A stretch of 64,000 nt of DNA from Brevundimonas sp. A19_0 (GTDB lineage: Bacteria; Pseudomonadota; Alphaproteobacteria; Caulobacterales; Caulobacteraceae): assembly GCF_017744255.1 (NCBI RefSeq), contig NZ_JAGHQP010000002.1:284616-348615 (forward strand), written 5' to 3'. Both the position numbers and the translations under genes were made by a program. Numbering within the stretch: the stretch's first letter is position 1; each line of letters begins with the position of its first letter. Below are positions 54,923-64,000 of this stretch, piece by piece. The notes below the pieces were generated by a model. The model worked only from the letters and a program-made list of their open reading frames with translations. It ran no database searches and had not been told where the DNA came from.

Positions 54923-55549
54923 TTGAGTGAGCGCCAAACGGCACACGATACGGCCCTGCTTACGCCCGCTGGCGAACGAAACCTGCCGCACATCCTCGAT
55001 TTCCTGAAGCCCCACCTGCCCGCGTCCGGACGCCTGCTCGAGGTGGCGACCGGCACCGGCGGCCACGGCCTCGGGATCGCACGCGCCCACCCGGGTCTTG
55101 AGGTCTTGCCGACCGATATCGATGCCGCGGCGGTCGAGGCACTGCGCGCATGGCAGTCCGCCGGCGGCCCCGACAATCTGAAGCCCGCGGAACGGCTCGA
55201 CGCGGCGGAGGCCGCGACCTGGCCCGAAGGCCGGTTCGACGCCATCGTCTGCATCAACATGATCCACATCAGCCCGTGGTCAGCGACCGTCGGCCTGATG
55301 CAGATGGCGGGCGAACGACTGGCCTGTCCCGGCGGTCTGCTGATGTTGTATGGCCCCTATGTCGAGGCGGATGCCGAGACGGCACCCAGCAATCTCGCCT
55401 TCCACGAAAGCCTGAGGGCGCGCGACCCCGCGTGGGGTCTGCGCGCCCTCGAAGACGTCGTGGTGGAAGCAAGGGCCAACGGGCTCAGGCTGACGCGACG
55501 CGCCGCCCTGCCGGCCAACAACCTCGGCCTCCTCTTCCGTACGGTCTGA
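54923..55549 (+). CDS. DUF938 family SAM-dependent methyltransferase
   Basis: The start is a TTG at 54923 with GGAG 8 bases upstream; upstream in-frame sequence is antisense to pckG. The 208 residues show DTALLTPAGERNLPHILDFLKPHLPASGRLLEVATGTGGHGLGIA (SAM loop), VLPTDIDAAAV, and FDAIVCINMIHISPW. The rare start and the nearby palindrome suggest low or regulated expression. Substrate unknown. Confidence 0.85.
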   Translation: MSERQTAHDTALLTPAGERNLPHILDFLKPHLPASGRLLEVATGTGGHGLGIARAHPGLEVLPTDIDAAAVEALRAWQSAGGPDNLKPAERLDAAEAATWPEGRFDAIVCINMIHISPWSATVGLMQMAGERLACPGGLLMLYGPYVEADAETAPSNLAFHESLRARDPAWGLRALEDVVVEARANGLRLTRRAALPANNLGLLFRTV

Positions 55550-55556
55550 ACGCCCC

Positions 55557-56054
55557 TCAGCCGATCCGGGCAGTCGCCGCCGACAGGGCATCCCGGTCGG
55601 CCAGCATGGTCACGACGTCGCCATCCGTCACCACGGCTGGCGCATCCACATAGTCGGACGGGTTGGCGCCCGCCGCGCGGGTCGCGTGGACCACGCCTTC
55701 GCCAAAGGCGATGACCGGCACACCCTGGCTCTTTGCCATGTCGATCAGCTCGCGCACGGCCTTGTCCCCGGCTTCATCCGAATAGCCGCCGGGAACCACC
55801 AGTGCCTTCAGATCCCCGCTCTCCAGATCCTTGCCCTTGGCCGTCGGCAGCACCGTGACGCCATTGACGTGCAGGCTGGCTTCGCCGGTCGAGATCGGCG
55901 CGATCGACAGGCCACCGGCCTGGATCATCGGCTCGACATCGCCGAGCGGTCCGAAATTCATGTCACGGCGCATGGCCAGACCAATGCGTGCGCGCGTCGG
56001 AACGCGCTGGAAACGATTGCGGTTGGGGGATTTCTTGGCGGCTTGAGGTTTCAA
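55557..56054 (-). CDS. DJ-1/PfpI-like protein without catalytic cysteine
   Basis: I use a TTG start at 56054, which has AAGGA 6 bases upstream; a GTG at 56078 would add 8 residues. A basic 25-residue N-terminus precedes a DJ-1/PfpI-fold domain with ALVVPGGYSDEAGDKAVRELIDMAKSQGVPVIAFGEGVVHA. The nucleophile elbow reads AFGEG where active members have AxCHG, so Gly118 and Glu119 replace Cys and His. It is therefore probably not a peptidase, glyoxalase or chaperone of the usual kind. Role unknown. Confidence 0.75.
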   Translation of the reverse strand: MKPQAAKKSPNRNRFQRVPTRARIGLAMRRDMNFGPLGDVEPMIQAGGLSIAPISTGEASLHVNGVTVLPTAKGKDLESGDLKALVVPGGYSDEAGDKAVRELIDMAKSQGVPVIAFGEGVVHATRAAGANPSDYVDAPAVVTDGDVVTMLADRDALSAATARIG

Positions 56055-56338
56055 AACGAGTCCTTCTGTTGTGGCCACGCCCGAGCGGCAGCGATCCCGA
56101 GATATTCAGGGAGCGGCGCCTTACATCGATAAAAACGACCATGTCCCGTGATCTGTCATCACGGGGCGCGAGGCGTGCGCGGTTCGGTTGGTAGGGGCCT
56201 GATATAGGAAGCCGTTACTCAAAGTCAACGCGAGCAATCCACACATTGCTTTGAAAACCGCGTGATTTCCTCAATCGGCGCGGGGGTTGGCGGCCCATGC
56301 GCCCTTGCTCTAAGGCAGGCGCTTCAAGAGGGATGCTC

Positions 56339-57106
56339 ATGGCCTGGACAGGGCAATATTCCGGCGACGAGCCGGTCCGCGTGAACAAATGGCTGGCCCA
56401 GTCCGGTGTCTGCTCGCGGCGCGAGGCCGAGGGGCTGATCGAGGGCGGTCTGGTGCAGATCGACGGCGAGGTCGTCACCGACGCCGGCCGCAAGATCCTG
56501 CCCGGCCAGACCCTGGTCCTGTCCGACGCCGCCACCCGCCGCCTCGACTCGGCCATGACGGTCCTGCTGAACAAGCCCATGGGCTATGTCTCGGGCCAGC
56601 CCGAGCCCGGCAAGATTCCGGCCGCCCGCCTGCTGACGGCTGCAGCCCAGCTGGGTGACGGCCCCCTGCCCTCCTCGCGCGACAGCCTGCCGCCGGTCGG
56701 CCGCCTCGACGAGGACTCACGCGGGCTGCTGATCCTGTCGACCGACGGCGTGGTGGCCAAGGCCGTCATCGGCCCCGACGCCGACCTGCCCAAAACCTAT
56801 CAGGTCTGGGTGCGCGGCACGCTCACCGACTCCAAGATCGCCCGCCTGCGCTTCGGTCTGTCGCTGGACGGCCGCGCCCTCAAGCGCGCCGAGGTCGAAC
56901 AGCTGGGACCGCTGTGCCTGCGCTTCGTCCTGCGCGAGGGCCGAAACCGCCAGATCCGCCGGATGTGTGAAATGCTGGACCTGCGCGTCATGGACCTGTG
57001 GCGGACCCACATCGGTCCTCTCAGCCTCGACGGCCTGCCCGAGGGCCGATGGCGTCACCTGACCCCCGCCGAACGCACCGCCCTGATCAGCGGCGCGGGC
57101 CGCTAG
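56339..57106 (+). CDS. S4-domain ribosomal large subunit pseudouridine synthase (RluE/RluF type)
   Basis: It isomerises uridine to pseudouridine in rRNA. The ATG at 56339 has AGAGGG 6 bases upstream. The 255 residues have an N-terminal S4 RNA-binding domain (RVNKWLAQSGVCSRREAEGLIEGGLVQIDGEV), then the catalytic core with Asp in GRLDEDSRGLLILSTDG and the C-terminal EGRNRQIRRMCEMLDLRV. RluF-type targeting of 23S position 2604 is the best guess. Confidence 0.9.
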   Translation: MAWTGQYSGDEPVRVNKWLAQSGVCSRREAEGLIEGGLVQIDGEVVTDAGRKILPGQTLVLSDAATRRLDSAMTVLLNKPMGYVSGQPEPGKIPAARLLTAAAQLGDGPLPSSRDSLPPVGRLDEDSRGLLILSTDGVVAKAVIGPDADLPKTYQVWVRGTLTDSKIARLRFGLSLDGRALKRAEVEQLGPLCLRFVLREGRNRQIRRMCEMLDLRVMDLWRTHIGPLSLDGLPEGRWRHLTPAERTALISGAGR

Positions 57107-57211
57107 CCGGCATTCTCCACGTGCGGCCGTGTCGCAGGGCACCGGCGGAACCGCGCTCTCCCGCATGCGCTTCATGAGGACCTTCCCTTCAGACGCAGCA
57201 GGAGACTCTGC

Positions 57212-57532
57212 ATGACCGACCAGACTGTTATCGACCCCCGTATCGAAGGCAACCGCGACAAGACCGTCGGCAAGGCCCGCGCCGCTCTCGGCCGCCTGAC
57301 CGGCAATCGCCGCCAGCAGGTCGAGGGGCATCTGACCGAATACAAGGGCAAGGCCCGCGACGCCTATGGCCGTGTCATCGACGGCCTCGATGGTCTCGTT
57401 GAGCGCGCCCCCGCCGACTATCAGGACAAGGCGCGCAAGGGGCTCAACTTCGCCCGTCGCAAGCCGCTCCTGACGACCGGCATCATCGCTGGTCTGGCCG
57501 TCCTGCTGGGTGCGCTCGGCCGTCGCCGCTAA
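57212..57532 (+). CDS. CsbD-like small protein with C-terminal membrane anchor
   Basis: A 106-residue protein. Its polar, helical first 75 residues carry the CsbD pattern GNRDKTVGKARAALGRLTGNRRQQVEG. A positively charged segment and a hydrophobic C-terminal helix (about 87-102) follow, so it may be tethered to the inner membrane. Such proteins are linked to general stress. A strong terminator follows. Confidence 0.8.
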   Translation: MTDQTVIDPRIEGNRDKTVGKARAALGRLTGNRRQQVEGHLTEYKGKARDAYGRVIDGLDGLVERAPADYQDKARKGLNFARRKPLLTTGIIAGLAVLLGALGRRR

Positions 57533-57552
57533 ACGCCTCCCCTGACAGACGA

Positions 57553-57586
57553 AGGGCCCGGAGATCGCTCTCCGGGCCCTCTTTTT
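57553..57586 (+). terminator. Rho-independent terminator after the CsbD-like gene
   Basis: A perfect 12-base-pair stem AGGGCCCGGAGA/TCTCCGGGCCCT with a TCGC loop is followed by CTTTTT. It lies 21 bases past the stop codon and is the clearest intrinsic terminator in the window. Confidence 0.9.
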
Positions 57587-57600
57587 GAGCGATTTCGCCT

Positions 57601-59916
<2,316 letters not shown>

Positions 59917-59931
59917 GGGCGAAGGCTCCTC

Positions 59932-60261
59932 TCAGTCCTTTTCCATCGTACATTGCAGGGGGTGCTGGTGCCTGCGGGCGGTCTCCACGACCTGGGCGAC
60001 CTTGGTTTCGGCCACCTCATAGGTATAGACGCCACACACCCCCATGCCGGTCTGGTGCACCAGCAGCATGATGCGAGTCGCGTCCTCGCGGCTTTTTCCG
60101 AAGAACCGCTCCAGCACATAGACGACGAATTCCATCGGCGTGTAGTCGTCGTTGAGGATCAGCACCCGGTACAGCGAAGGCTTCTTCAGCTGCGGGCGGG
60201 TCTCGGTAACGACGGCGGATCCGGGCAGTCCACCAGTTTCATCAGGCCGGGATTTGGGCAT
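59932..60261 (-). CDS. clpS: ClpS adaptor protein
   Basis: ClpS delivers proteins with N-terminal bulky hydrophobic residues to ClpA. The 109 residues have a disordered N-terminus and the core [58 protein letters not shown], the hydrophobic pocket region. Gene order clpS-clpA is standard. Confidence 0.96.
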   Translation of the reverse strand: MPKSRPDETGGLPGSAVVTETRPQLKKPSLYRVLILNDDYTPMEFVVYVLERFFGKSREDATRIMLLVHQTGMGVCGVYTYEVAETKVAQVVETARRHQHPLQCTMEKD

Positions 60262-60384
60262 TCGAAGTCCGGTTCGGGGAAGAACTGATCATGTAGGTCA
60301 TCATGTCCCGAATTGAAGCGGCGTCCAGTCACACCTCCTTGTGAAAGCTGACGGTCCTCGCTCCGGCGCAAACGAAAACAGGCC

Positions 60385-60422
60385 CCAAAACAACAACAGG
60401 CCCCGGCGTTTCCACCGGGGCC
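60385..60422 (-). terminator. intrinsic terminator of the phasin gene
   Basis: GGCCCCGG (60399-60406) pairs with CCGGGGCC (60415-60422) across an 8-base loop. Read on the minus strand the stem is followed by TGTTGTTGTTTT, a T-rich tail. It lies 29 bases past the phasin stop. Confidence 0.8.
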
Positions 60423-60450
60423 CGTTCCTGTTTCGTCAGGAAGCTCTGGG

Positions 60451-60921
60451 TTAGCGAGCGGCCTGGAACTTCTCGACCGAGGCGGTGACGCGCTCGTTGA
60501 TCGGCTTGAAGCTGTCCTTGACCGAGGCGGTCATCACTTCAGCGGCCTTGTTCATTTCGGCCACGTACAGCTCGATGGCCGACTTGGTGAAGCTGGTTTG
60601 CAGCTCGATCATTTCCTGGACCGAACGGGCCTGGGCCAGCGACTGGGCGGCGGCCATGCCGTCTTCCCACGACTTGCGCGAATAGGCGGCGGCCTGCTTG
60701 GTCAGGGCCTCGGTGCCCTTCTGGGCAGCGGCGGCCGACTCGACCACGGCGTCGAGGTTCTTCTTGGCGTGGGCGCTCAGCTCGCTCATCGAGGCCAGCG
60801 ACTTGTCCATGCCTTCGCGGACGGCTTGCGCGCCGGCGGCCTGGATCTTCTCAGCCTGGGCCTGGGCCTTGGCAGTGGCGTTTTCGACGGTCTTCTTGGT
60901 GGTCTCGGCAGTATCGGCCAT
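60451..60921 (-). CDS. phasin family protein
   Basis: A 156-residue helical protein that coats polyhydroxyalkanoate granules or is a related stress protein. The heptad-rich chain includes ELSAHAKKNLDAVVESAAAAQKGTEALTKQAAAYSRKSWEDGMAAAQSLAQARSVQEMIELQTSFTKSAIELYVAEM, the phasin_2 pattern, with Ala-rich charged ends. A PhaR-like palindrome lies about 120 bases upstream. Confidence 0.9.
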   Translation of the reverse strand: MADTAETTKKTVENATAKAQAQAEKIQAAGAQAVREGMDKSLASMSELSAHAKKNLDAVVESAAAAQKGTEALTKQAAAYSRKSWEDGMAAAQSLAQARSVQEMIELQTSFTKSAIELYVAEMNKAAEVMTASVKDSFKPINERVTASVEKFQAAR

Positions 60922-61038
60922 GAGTCACTCTCCTGGTTCGGGTGGCGGCATCACGCGCCGCTCTGATGATCCACCCCATTACACTCCGGGGCGTTGATGA
61001 CCCATATGGTGCAAGTGCGAAGAGAGTTCAAGTGAATT

Positions 61039-61053
61039 TTGTGCAACGCACAA
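61039..61053. promoter_or_regulatory. PhaR-type palindrome upstream of the phasin gene
   Basis: TTGTGC-AAC-GCACAA is a perfect inverted repeat. Its core TGC-N3-GCA fits the TGC/GCA repeats bound by PhaR regulators of phasin genes. It lies 118-132 bases before the phasin start (60921) and about 112 before the divergent lectin gene. A looser TGC-rich copy is near 61010. Confidence 0.5.
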
Positions 61054-61118
61054 TTTCGCTGGACCTTCGGGCCATGGGTTCGCATCCACCCCTCGTCAGA
61101 CAGAGCTCTCTTGACTCC

Positions 61119-61139
61119 CGTTCGCGTTTCAAGCGAACG
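61119..61139. promoter_or_regulatory. 7-7-7 inverted repeat before the lectin gene
   Basis: CGTTCGC and GCGAACG flank a 7-base loop, 26 bases before the lectin ATG. A TTGACT at 61111-61116 precedes it. It could be an operator or a leader hairpin. Confidence 0.35.
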
Positions 61140-61164
61140 TCGGTTTCAACTGTGGGGGGGATAA

Positions 61165-61722
61165 ATGCTGAAGACCGTATCTCTGGCCATCATCGCCGCG
61201 ACAGTGACGTTTGCCGCTCCGGCTGTAGCCCAGGTCACCCAGACCTACACCTATGACGCCAACGGACGACTGATCGCCGTTGCCACGGCCACGTCCACAG
61301 GCGGCGTGACGACGGGCTACGATCTGGACGACGCGAACAACCGCGACATCCGCGAGGCGTACGGCACCACCCTTTCGTCGGTCGCCTGGACCATGTCCAA
61401 CGACCAGAGCCTGGTCACATCCCAGAAGATGGTTTCACAGGACGGGCGCTTCCGGCTGGAACTTCAGCAGGACGGAAATCTGGTCCTGTATTTCGGCTCC
61501 ACCCCCCTCTGGGCCACAAACACCCCGAGCGGTCGCCAGCTCTACTTCCGCGTCCAGGGCGACGGAAATGCAGTCCTTTATGATGTCGAGTTTGATCCGG
61601 TGTGGGCCTCGAATACGGCGAGCTACCCGGGCGCGACCCTGACCCTTCAGAACGATGGAAACCTTGTTCTGCGGGACACCGGCGGCACGATCCGCTGGCA
61701 ATCCAACACCTGCTGTCATTAG
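61165..61722 (+). CDS. secreted bulb-type (mannose-binding) lectin with a YD-repeat-like N-terminus
   Basis: A 185-residue exported protein. A Sec signal peptide (cleaved near AVA-Q23) is followed by one YD (RHS-type) repeat, YTYDANGRLIAVA, and a partial second (TGYDLDDANNR). The bulb-type lectin domain spans about 78-182. It has three QxDxNxVxY-type sites: QQDGNLVLY and QGDGNAVLY intact, and QNDGNLVLR with the last Tyr changed. The protein ends in SNTCCH. Such lectins can bind mannose-type glycans; tandem forms act as bacteriocins. Single-domain form and context make its role open. Confidence 0.85.
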   Translation: MLKTVSLAIIAATVTFAAPAVAQVTQTYTYDANGRLIAVATATSTGGVTTGYDLDDANNRDIREAYGTTLSSVAWTMSNDQSLVTSQKMVSQDGRFRLELQQDGNLVLYFGSTPLWATNTPSGRQLYFRVQGDGNAVLYDVEFDPVWASNTASYPGATLTLQNDGNLVLRDTGGTIRWQSNTCCH

Positions 61723-61766
61723 GCGATCCCGAAAAGGGCCAGCCCCTCAAGCAGACCGGACGCAGT

Positions 61767-61790
61767 GATCCCCGGCCCTGACCGGGGATC
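61767..61790. terminator. hairpin between the lectin gene and the convergent operon
   Basis: GATCCCCGG (61767-61775) and CCGGGGATC (61782-61790) form a perfect 9-base-pair stem with a 6-base loop. It lies 45 bases after the lectin stop and overlaps the end of the small reading frame at 61789-61899. No T-run follows, so it is probably a bidirectional barrier. Confidence 0.55.
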
Positions 61791-61899
61791 AGTCGGACCA
61801 GTCGTCCCAACCCTGCGGTCCAATGTCGTCATTGAACCATTCGGGCAAGCCGAACGCCTCTTTCAGGAGCAGGGCTCTCACCCGGCCCTTGGGCCCCAC
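61789..61899 (-). other. 36-codon reading frame continuing the gene at 61903 past its TAG stop
   Basis: After the TAG of the preceding gene the same frame stays open as VGPKGRVRALLLKEAFGLPE and on to WFNDDIGPQGWDDWSD, ending in TGA exactly at the terminator-like hairpin. The sequence looks protein-like. It may be a separate micro-gene (GTG start at 61899, 36 residues) or the true C-terminus of the gene at 61903, cut off by a recent nonsense mutation. Which one holds cannot be decided here. Confidence 0.45.
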
Positions 61900-61902
61900 G
61901 GT

Positions 61903-62490
61903 CTATGACTTGTGGACCCCGCCCCACCTCTGGTCGCCGCGCGTGACATCATAGAGGGTGGACGGCGCGTCGTATTGCGCTACGCGACCCCCGTTTCGCA
62001 GGGCAACCTCGTTTTCCAGAAAGCGTGGGGCCAGCCACAGGCAGGGGTCGAGCAGGAGTTGCGAAAGCCGCCGCTTGCCGTCTGCGCTCAGACGCACTCG
62101 CCGCCAATCGGACCAGTGAAACTGCTCATAACTCTCAAGCGACGTGGATCTCGCATAGACTCCCCAGCCCGACGGCGACTGCCGCGCCGCCACCTGCCGC
62201 CCGATTCTGGGCATGATCATCTCGGGATCCGCATCAATGCGCACGGTCGCTCGCTCCATGAAGGCGGATGAACCGATCAACGCCCTGAGCGAGAAGGAAC
62301 GCGAGGCCTGCGCCTCCTGCTCGCCGGCCATGAGGCCAAGTCCAGCGCGCGACAGCTCGGGGGGTCCCACTACGCGATCCACGACCGACTGCGTCGCGCG
62401 CGCCTCCAACCGGGAACGACGGGCAGCCGCGAGGCGGCGCTTCTTGCCAGAGGGTCCTTCCAGAGCCGCCGAGAAGCGTCCGGGGCTCAA
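61903..62490 (-). CDS. hypothetical protein, operon partner of the nuclease-like gene
   Basis: A 195-residue protein whose best start is a TTG at 62490 overlapping the upstream stop (TTGA). A later ATG at 62331 is an alternative. The N-terminal 40 residues are basic (GKKRRLAAARRSRLEARA), the centre acid/basic mixed, and the C-terminal part reads ESYEQFHWSDWRRVRLSADGKRRLSQLLLDPCLWLAPRFLENEVALR. No family was recognised. The frame ends in TAG at 61903-61905, but coding-like sequence continues in frame to 61789. Confidence 0.6.
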   Translation of the reverse strand: MSPGRFSAALEGPSGKKRRLAAARRSRLEARATQSVVDRVVGPPELSRAGLGLMAGEQEAQASRSFSLRALIGSSAFMERATVRIDADPEMIMPRIGRQVAARQSPSGWGVYARSTSLESYEQFHWSDWRRVRLSADGKRRLSQLLLDPCLWLAPRFLENEVALRNGGRVAQYDAPSTLYDVTRGDQRWGGVHKS

Positions 62491-63128
62491 CAGGGGGCTC
62501 GCTTGACTGCCCCCCTCTTTCGAAGCCGGAACAGAATGAAAGCTGGAGGAAGATTCTCGCCGCTCAGTCGCCAGGCAACATGCGATTGGGCCGCCAGCCG
62601 ATCCAGTGTGCGCATGGCCACGCACCCGGGGTCGAGGTCGCTCTTCGTCGAATAAACGACGCACGCTATCCGTTTCGATCCCTCGGATGGAAGTAGCGCG
62701 CCGGCGTCATGCCAGGCCGCCCGGTAGGGGCGGGTTAGCATCTCCGCCGTAGACTTCGATGTGAGCTTCTGGTGTTTGACCTCGAAGGCCCAACCCTCAT
62801 GGTCGGCATGACGTAGCGCGGTCACCCAGAGATCGCATCGTCCGTAGCACCAGCCGCGTTCGTTCGCGGCTCGTTTGTCTGTCGGATACTCCAAAAGTCC
62901 CAGAAGACCACTGGCGCCGGCCGCAGACAGCAACAGGCCGACCGCCGAGGCTTCGCTGACTGCCAACGGGTCCAGGCCTGTCTTCCCGTGGTACCGCGCC
63001 CGCACCGCCGCAACGTTCCTCATCCATCGGCGCCAGGCGGGGTACTCGTGGTCCGAACATCCCAGCCTGAGTACTCTGGACCTCGACATTTGTGCGTGCC
63101 TCGCAAATCTCTCAGTTGCCCATGTCAT
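62487..63128 (-). CDS. PD-(D/E)XK nuclease-like hypothetical protein
   Basis: A 213-residue soluble protein; I use the ATG at 63128, with a second in-frame ATG at 63089. The core has the spacing of a PD-(D/E)XK nuclease: Glu59 (VSEASAVGLLLSAA), Asp99 in YGRCDLWV, and Glu116-x-Lys118 in WAFEVKHQKL, then a helix AEMLTRPYRAAWHDAG and the strand RIACVVYST. The family is not recognised. It overlaps the next gene by TTGA. It could be a restriction or defence nuclease, or an uncharacterised host enzyme. Confidence 0.6.
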   Translation of the reverse strand: MTWATERFARHAQMSRSRVLRLGCSDHEYPAWRRWMRNVAAVRARYHGKTGLDPLAVSEASAVGLLLSAAGASGLLGLLEYPTDKRAANERGWCYGRCDLWVTALRHADHEGWAFEVKHQKLTSKSTAEMLTRPYRAAWHDAGALLPSEGSKRIACVVYSTKSDLDPGCVAMRTLDRLAAQSHVAWRLSGENLPPAFILFRLRKRGAVKRAPC

Positions 63129-63343
63129 ACACGGAACACGCGTGTGCTGGAGGCTTGGCCCTGATCCGGTATGATCGCCCGGCTTTTGCAAGGGACAAGG
63201 AAGCGCTACCCCAGGCCACCCGGACCGCACGTCTCACGCACTAAACACCAGCCCTTTCAACGCCCCGGCCGCATCCCGAAGCGACTTCCCCGCCCTACCT
63301 CACCGCCCCCGCACTCTGGCCGGTTGAAGACAGGGAGGACGCC

Positions 63344-64000
63344 ATGGACCACCACGACCCCAACCACACCGATCAGGGCTACTGGCCCCGCGACTGGCCG
63401 GGACACGATCTCGACTATGACCCCGACCGGGCGGCCATCGACGACGAATGCGCCGGCATCTTCACCGAGCGCGAGCCCCGCGCCCGCTCGGGCTATCATC
63501 GCGTCTCGGACGACACCTGGGCCCGGGCCCGGGCCGACTATCTGGCGGGCGAGTCCGCCCCGGTCGTCTGCGACCGCTACGGCATGCGCCTGTCCACCCT
63601 GCGCAACCGCGCCGCCGCCGAAGGCTGGCGACGACAGGACCAGACCGAACCCGACCCCGTCGATCTGGAGGAAGAGCGACAGGCCGGCCTGCCCGATCCC
63701 GCCGACATGGCCGCCCACGCCCTGATCCGCCTCAACCGCGCGATCCTCAGGGGCCACGCGACCGAGGCCGGCCGATGGATGCGCCTGCATGTGCGCCTGC
63801 TCGAGCTCGCCCGCCGGCCCGCGGCCCGGCCAGCCGAACCCCGTCCACCGAAGCCCGCCCCCGATCCCGTCGCCACCGCCATCGAGGCCGACCTCGCCGC
63901 CCTGGAAGCCAAGCTGCGCCAGCTCGACCAGCTGCAGGCGGAGGCCTCGCCCGATCAAACCCCAACTCCCCTCCCCCTCGATGGGGGAGGGGTCGGGGGT
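63344..64000 (+). CDS. HTH protein resembling phage/GTA small terminase, 3' end cut by window
   Basis: The ATG at 63344 has GGGAGG 5 bases upstream, and 219 codons remain open to the right edge. After an acidic N-terminus (PNHTDQGYWPRDWPGHDLDYD) comes a helix-turn-helix-like block, YLAGESAPVVCDRYGMRLSTLRNRAAAEGWRRQD, as in small terminase-like DNA-packaging proteins. A helical middle (ADMAAHALIRLNRAILRG) and a Lys/Leu/Gln-rich helix follow. The last codons enter a GC-rich palindrome, so the true end may lie beyond it. No other phage gene is visible here. Confidence 0.6.
   Translation, partial: MDHHDPNHTDQGYWPRDWPGHDLDYDPDRAAIDDECAGIFTEREPRARSGYHRVSDDTWARARADYLAGESAPVVCDRYGMRLSTLRNRAAAEGWRRQDQTEPDPVDLEEERQAGLPDPADMAAHALIRLNRAILRGHATEAGRWMRLHVRLLELARRPAARPAEPRPPKPAPDPVATAIEADLAALEAKLRQLDQLQAEASPDQTPTPLPLDGGGVGG
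63968..63992. repeat. 10-base-pair GC palindrome at the right edge
   Basis: CCCCTCCCCC (63968-63977) and GGGGGAGGGG (63983-63992) form a perfect 10-base-pair stem with loop TCGAT. Similar CCCTCCCCC-type hairpins are common intergenic elements in this order (from memory). It falls inside the open reading frame of the gene at 63344. Confidence 0.55.

Noticed and set aside
61912..62271. Plus-strand gene opposite the unknown partner gene
   Set aside because: It lacks a ribosome site and domain, and the minus frame is better supported by the TTGA coupling and by coding-like sequence continuing past its stop.
63257..63958. Minus-strand gene opposite the terminase-like frame
   Set aside because: It is Gly/Val-rich antisense of a gene with a good ribosome site and an HTH motif.

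Overview
The window looks like chromosomal DNA of a Caulobacterales alphaproteobacterium, most likely Brevundimonas or a close relative. This rests on very high GC, tightly packed genes with many 4-base stop/start overlaps, ALA-synthase-type HemA, a fused RibB variant, CtrA-type (TTAA-N7-TTAA) and GANTC-type sites, a phasin, and many alphaproteobacterial families (DUF2336, DUF2059, LemA with an M48 protease). The genus is inferred from gene content. No rRNA, CRISPR array, insertion sequence or integrase was seen; there is one tRNA. Two genes run off the window: the RibB-type protein at the left edge and an HTH protein at the right edge.

Layout. 0-4.1 kb: minus-strand glyA-nrdR-ribD(reductase only)-ribE-ribB-type riboflavin/one-carbon cluster. 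4.2-5.7 kb: hemA with a Fur/Irr-like palindrome upstream. 5.7-11.3 kb: valine degradation genes (3-hydroxyisobutyrate dehydrogenase, 3-hydroxyisobutyryl-CoA hydrolase, acyl-CoA dehydrogenase) with two tandem lipoprotein methyltransferase-like genes and a membrane protein between them. 11.4-17.5 kb: hemB, carbonic anhydrase, an oxidoreductase/flavin reductase pair, motB, bpt and an M48 protease. 17.5-23.5 kb: lemA, parC, an M28 peptidase, recO and an NTF2-like protein. 23.5-25.8 kb: a five-gene ArsR/SRPBCC/SRPBCC/VOC/DoxX operon behind a promoter overlapped by two operator-like palindromes.

25.8-32 kb: gmk, a frameshifted yicC, mltG and the fatty acid genes fabF-acpP-fabG-fabD, with a repeat between fabD and fabG. 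32-36 kb: a divergent Nramp-like transporter, DUF2059, a small membrane protein, a HIT protein, tRNA-Thr(UGU), a TetR regulator and an A24 prepilin peptidase. 36-39 kb: feoB-feoA and a cytochrome c lipoprotein share a region with a Fur-like site. 39.1-40.2 kb: a small lower-GC islet with DUF4272, flanked by related degenerate hairpins. 40.2-46.2 kb: an RND efflux pair, a putative outer-membrane protein and a class II aldolase-like gene. 46.3-51 kb: two DUF2336 genes around NAD kinase and an Hpt protein, then a lytic transglycosylase with a perfect CtrA box; CtrA-like sites recur here. 51-57.5 kb: TonB, a glycine-oxidase-like enzyme, GTP-type PEP carboxykinase with a LacI-type palindrome, a DUF938 methyltransferase started by TTG, a DJ-1-like protein, a pseudouridine synthase and a CsbD-like protein. 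57.6-60.9 kb: clpA, clpS and a phasin. 61-64 kb is the most accessory part: a secreted bulb-type lectin, a two-gene operon with a PD-(D/E)XK-like nuclease and an unknown partner (with an in-frame TAG near its end), and a truncated terminase-like HTH protein.

Several genes make a joint story. Bpt (N-terminal leucylation), ClpS and ClpA are three parts of the bacterial N-degron pathway. hemA, hemB, feoAB and cytochrome c tie iron supply to haem use. The 46-51 kb block may be a cell-cycle-controlled cluster.
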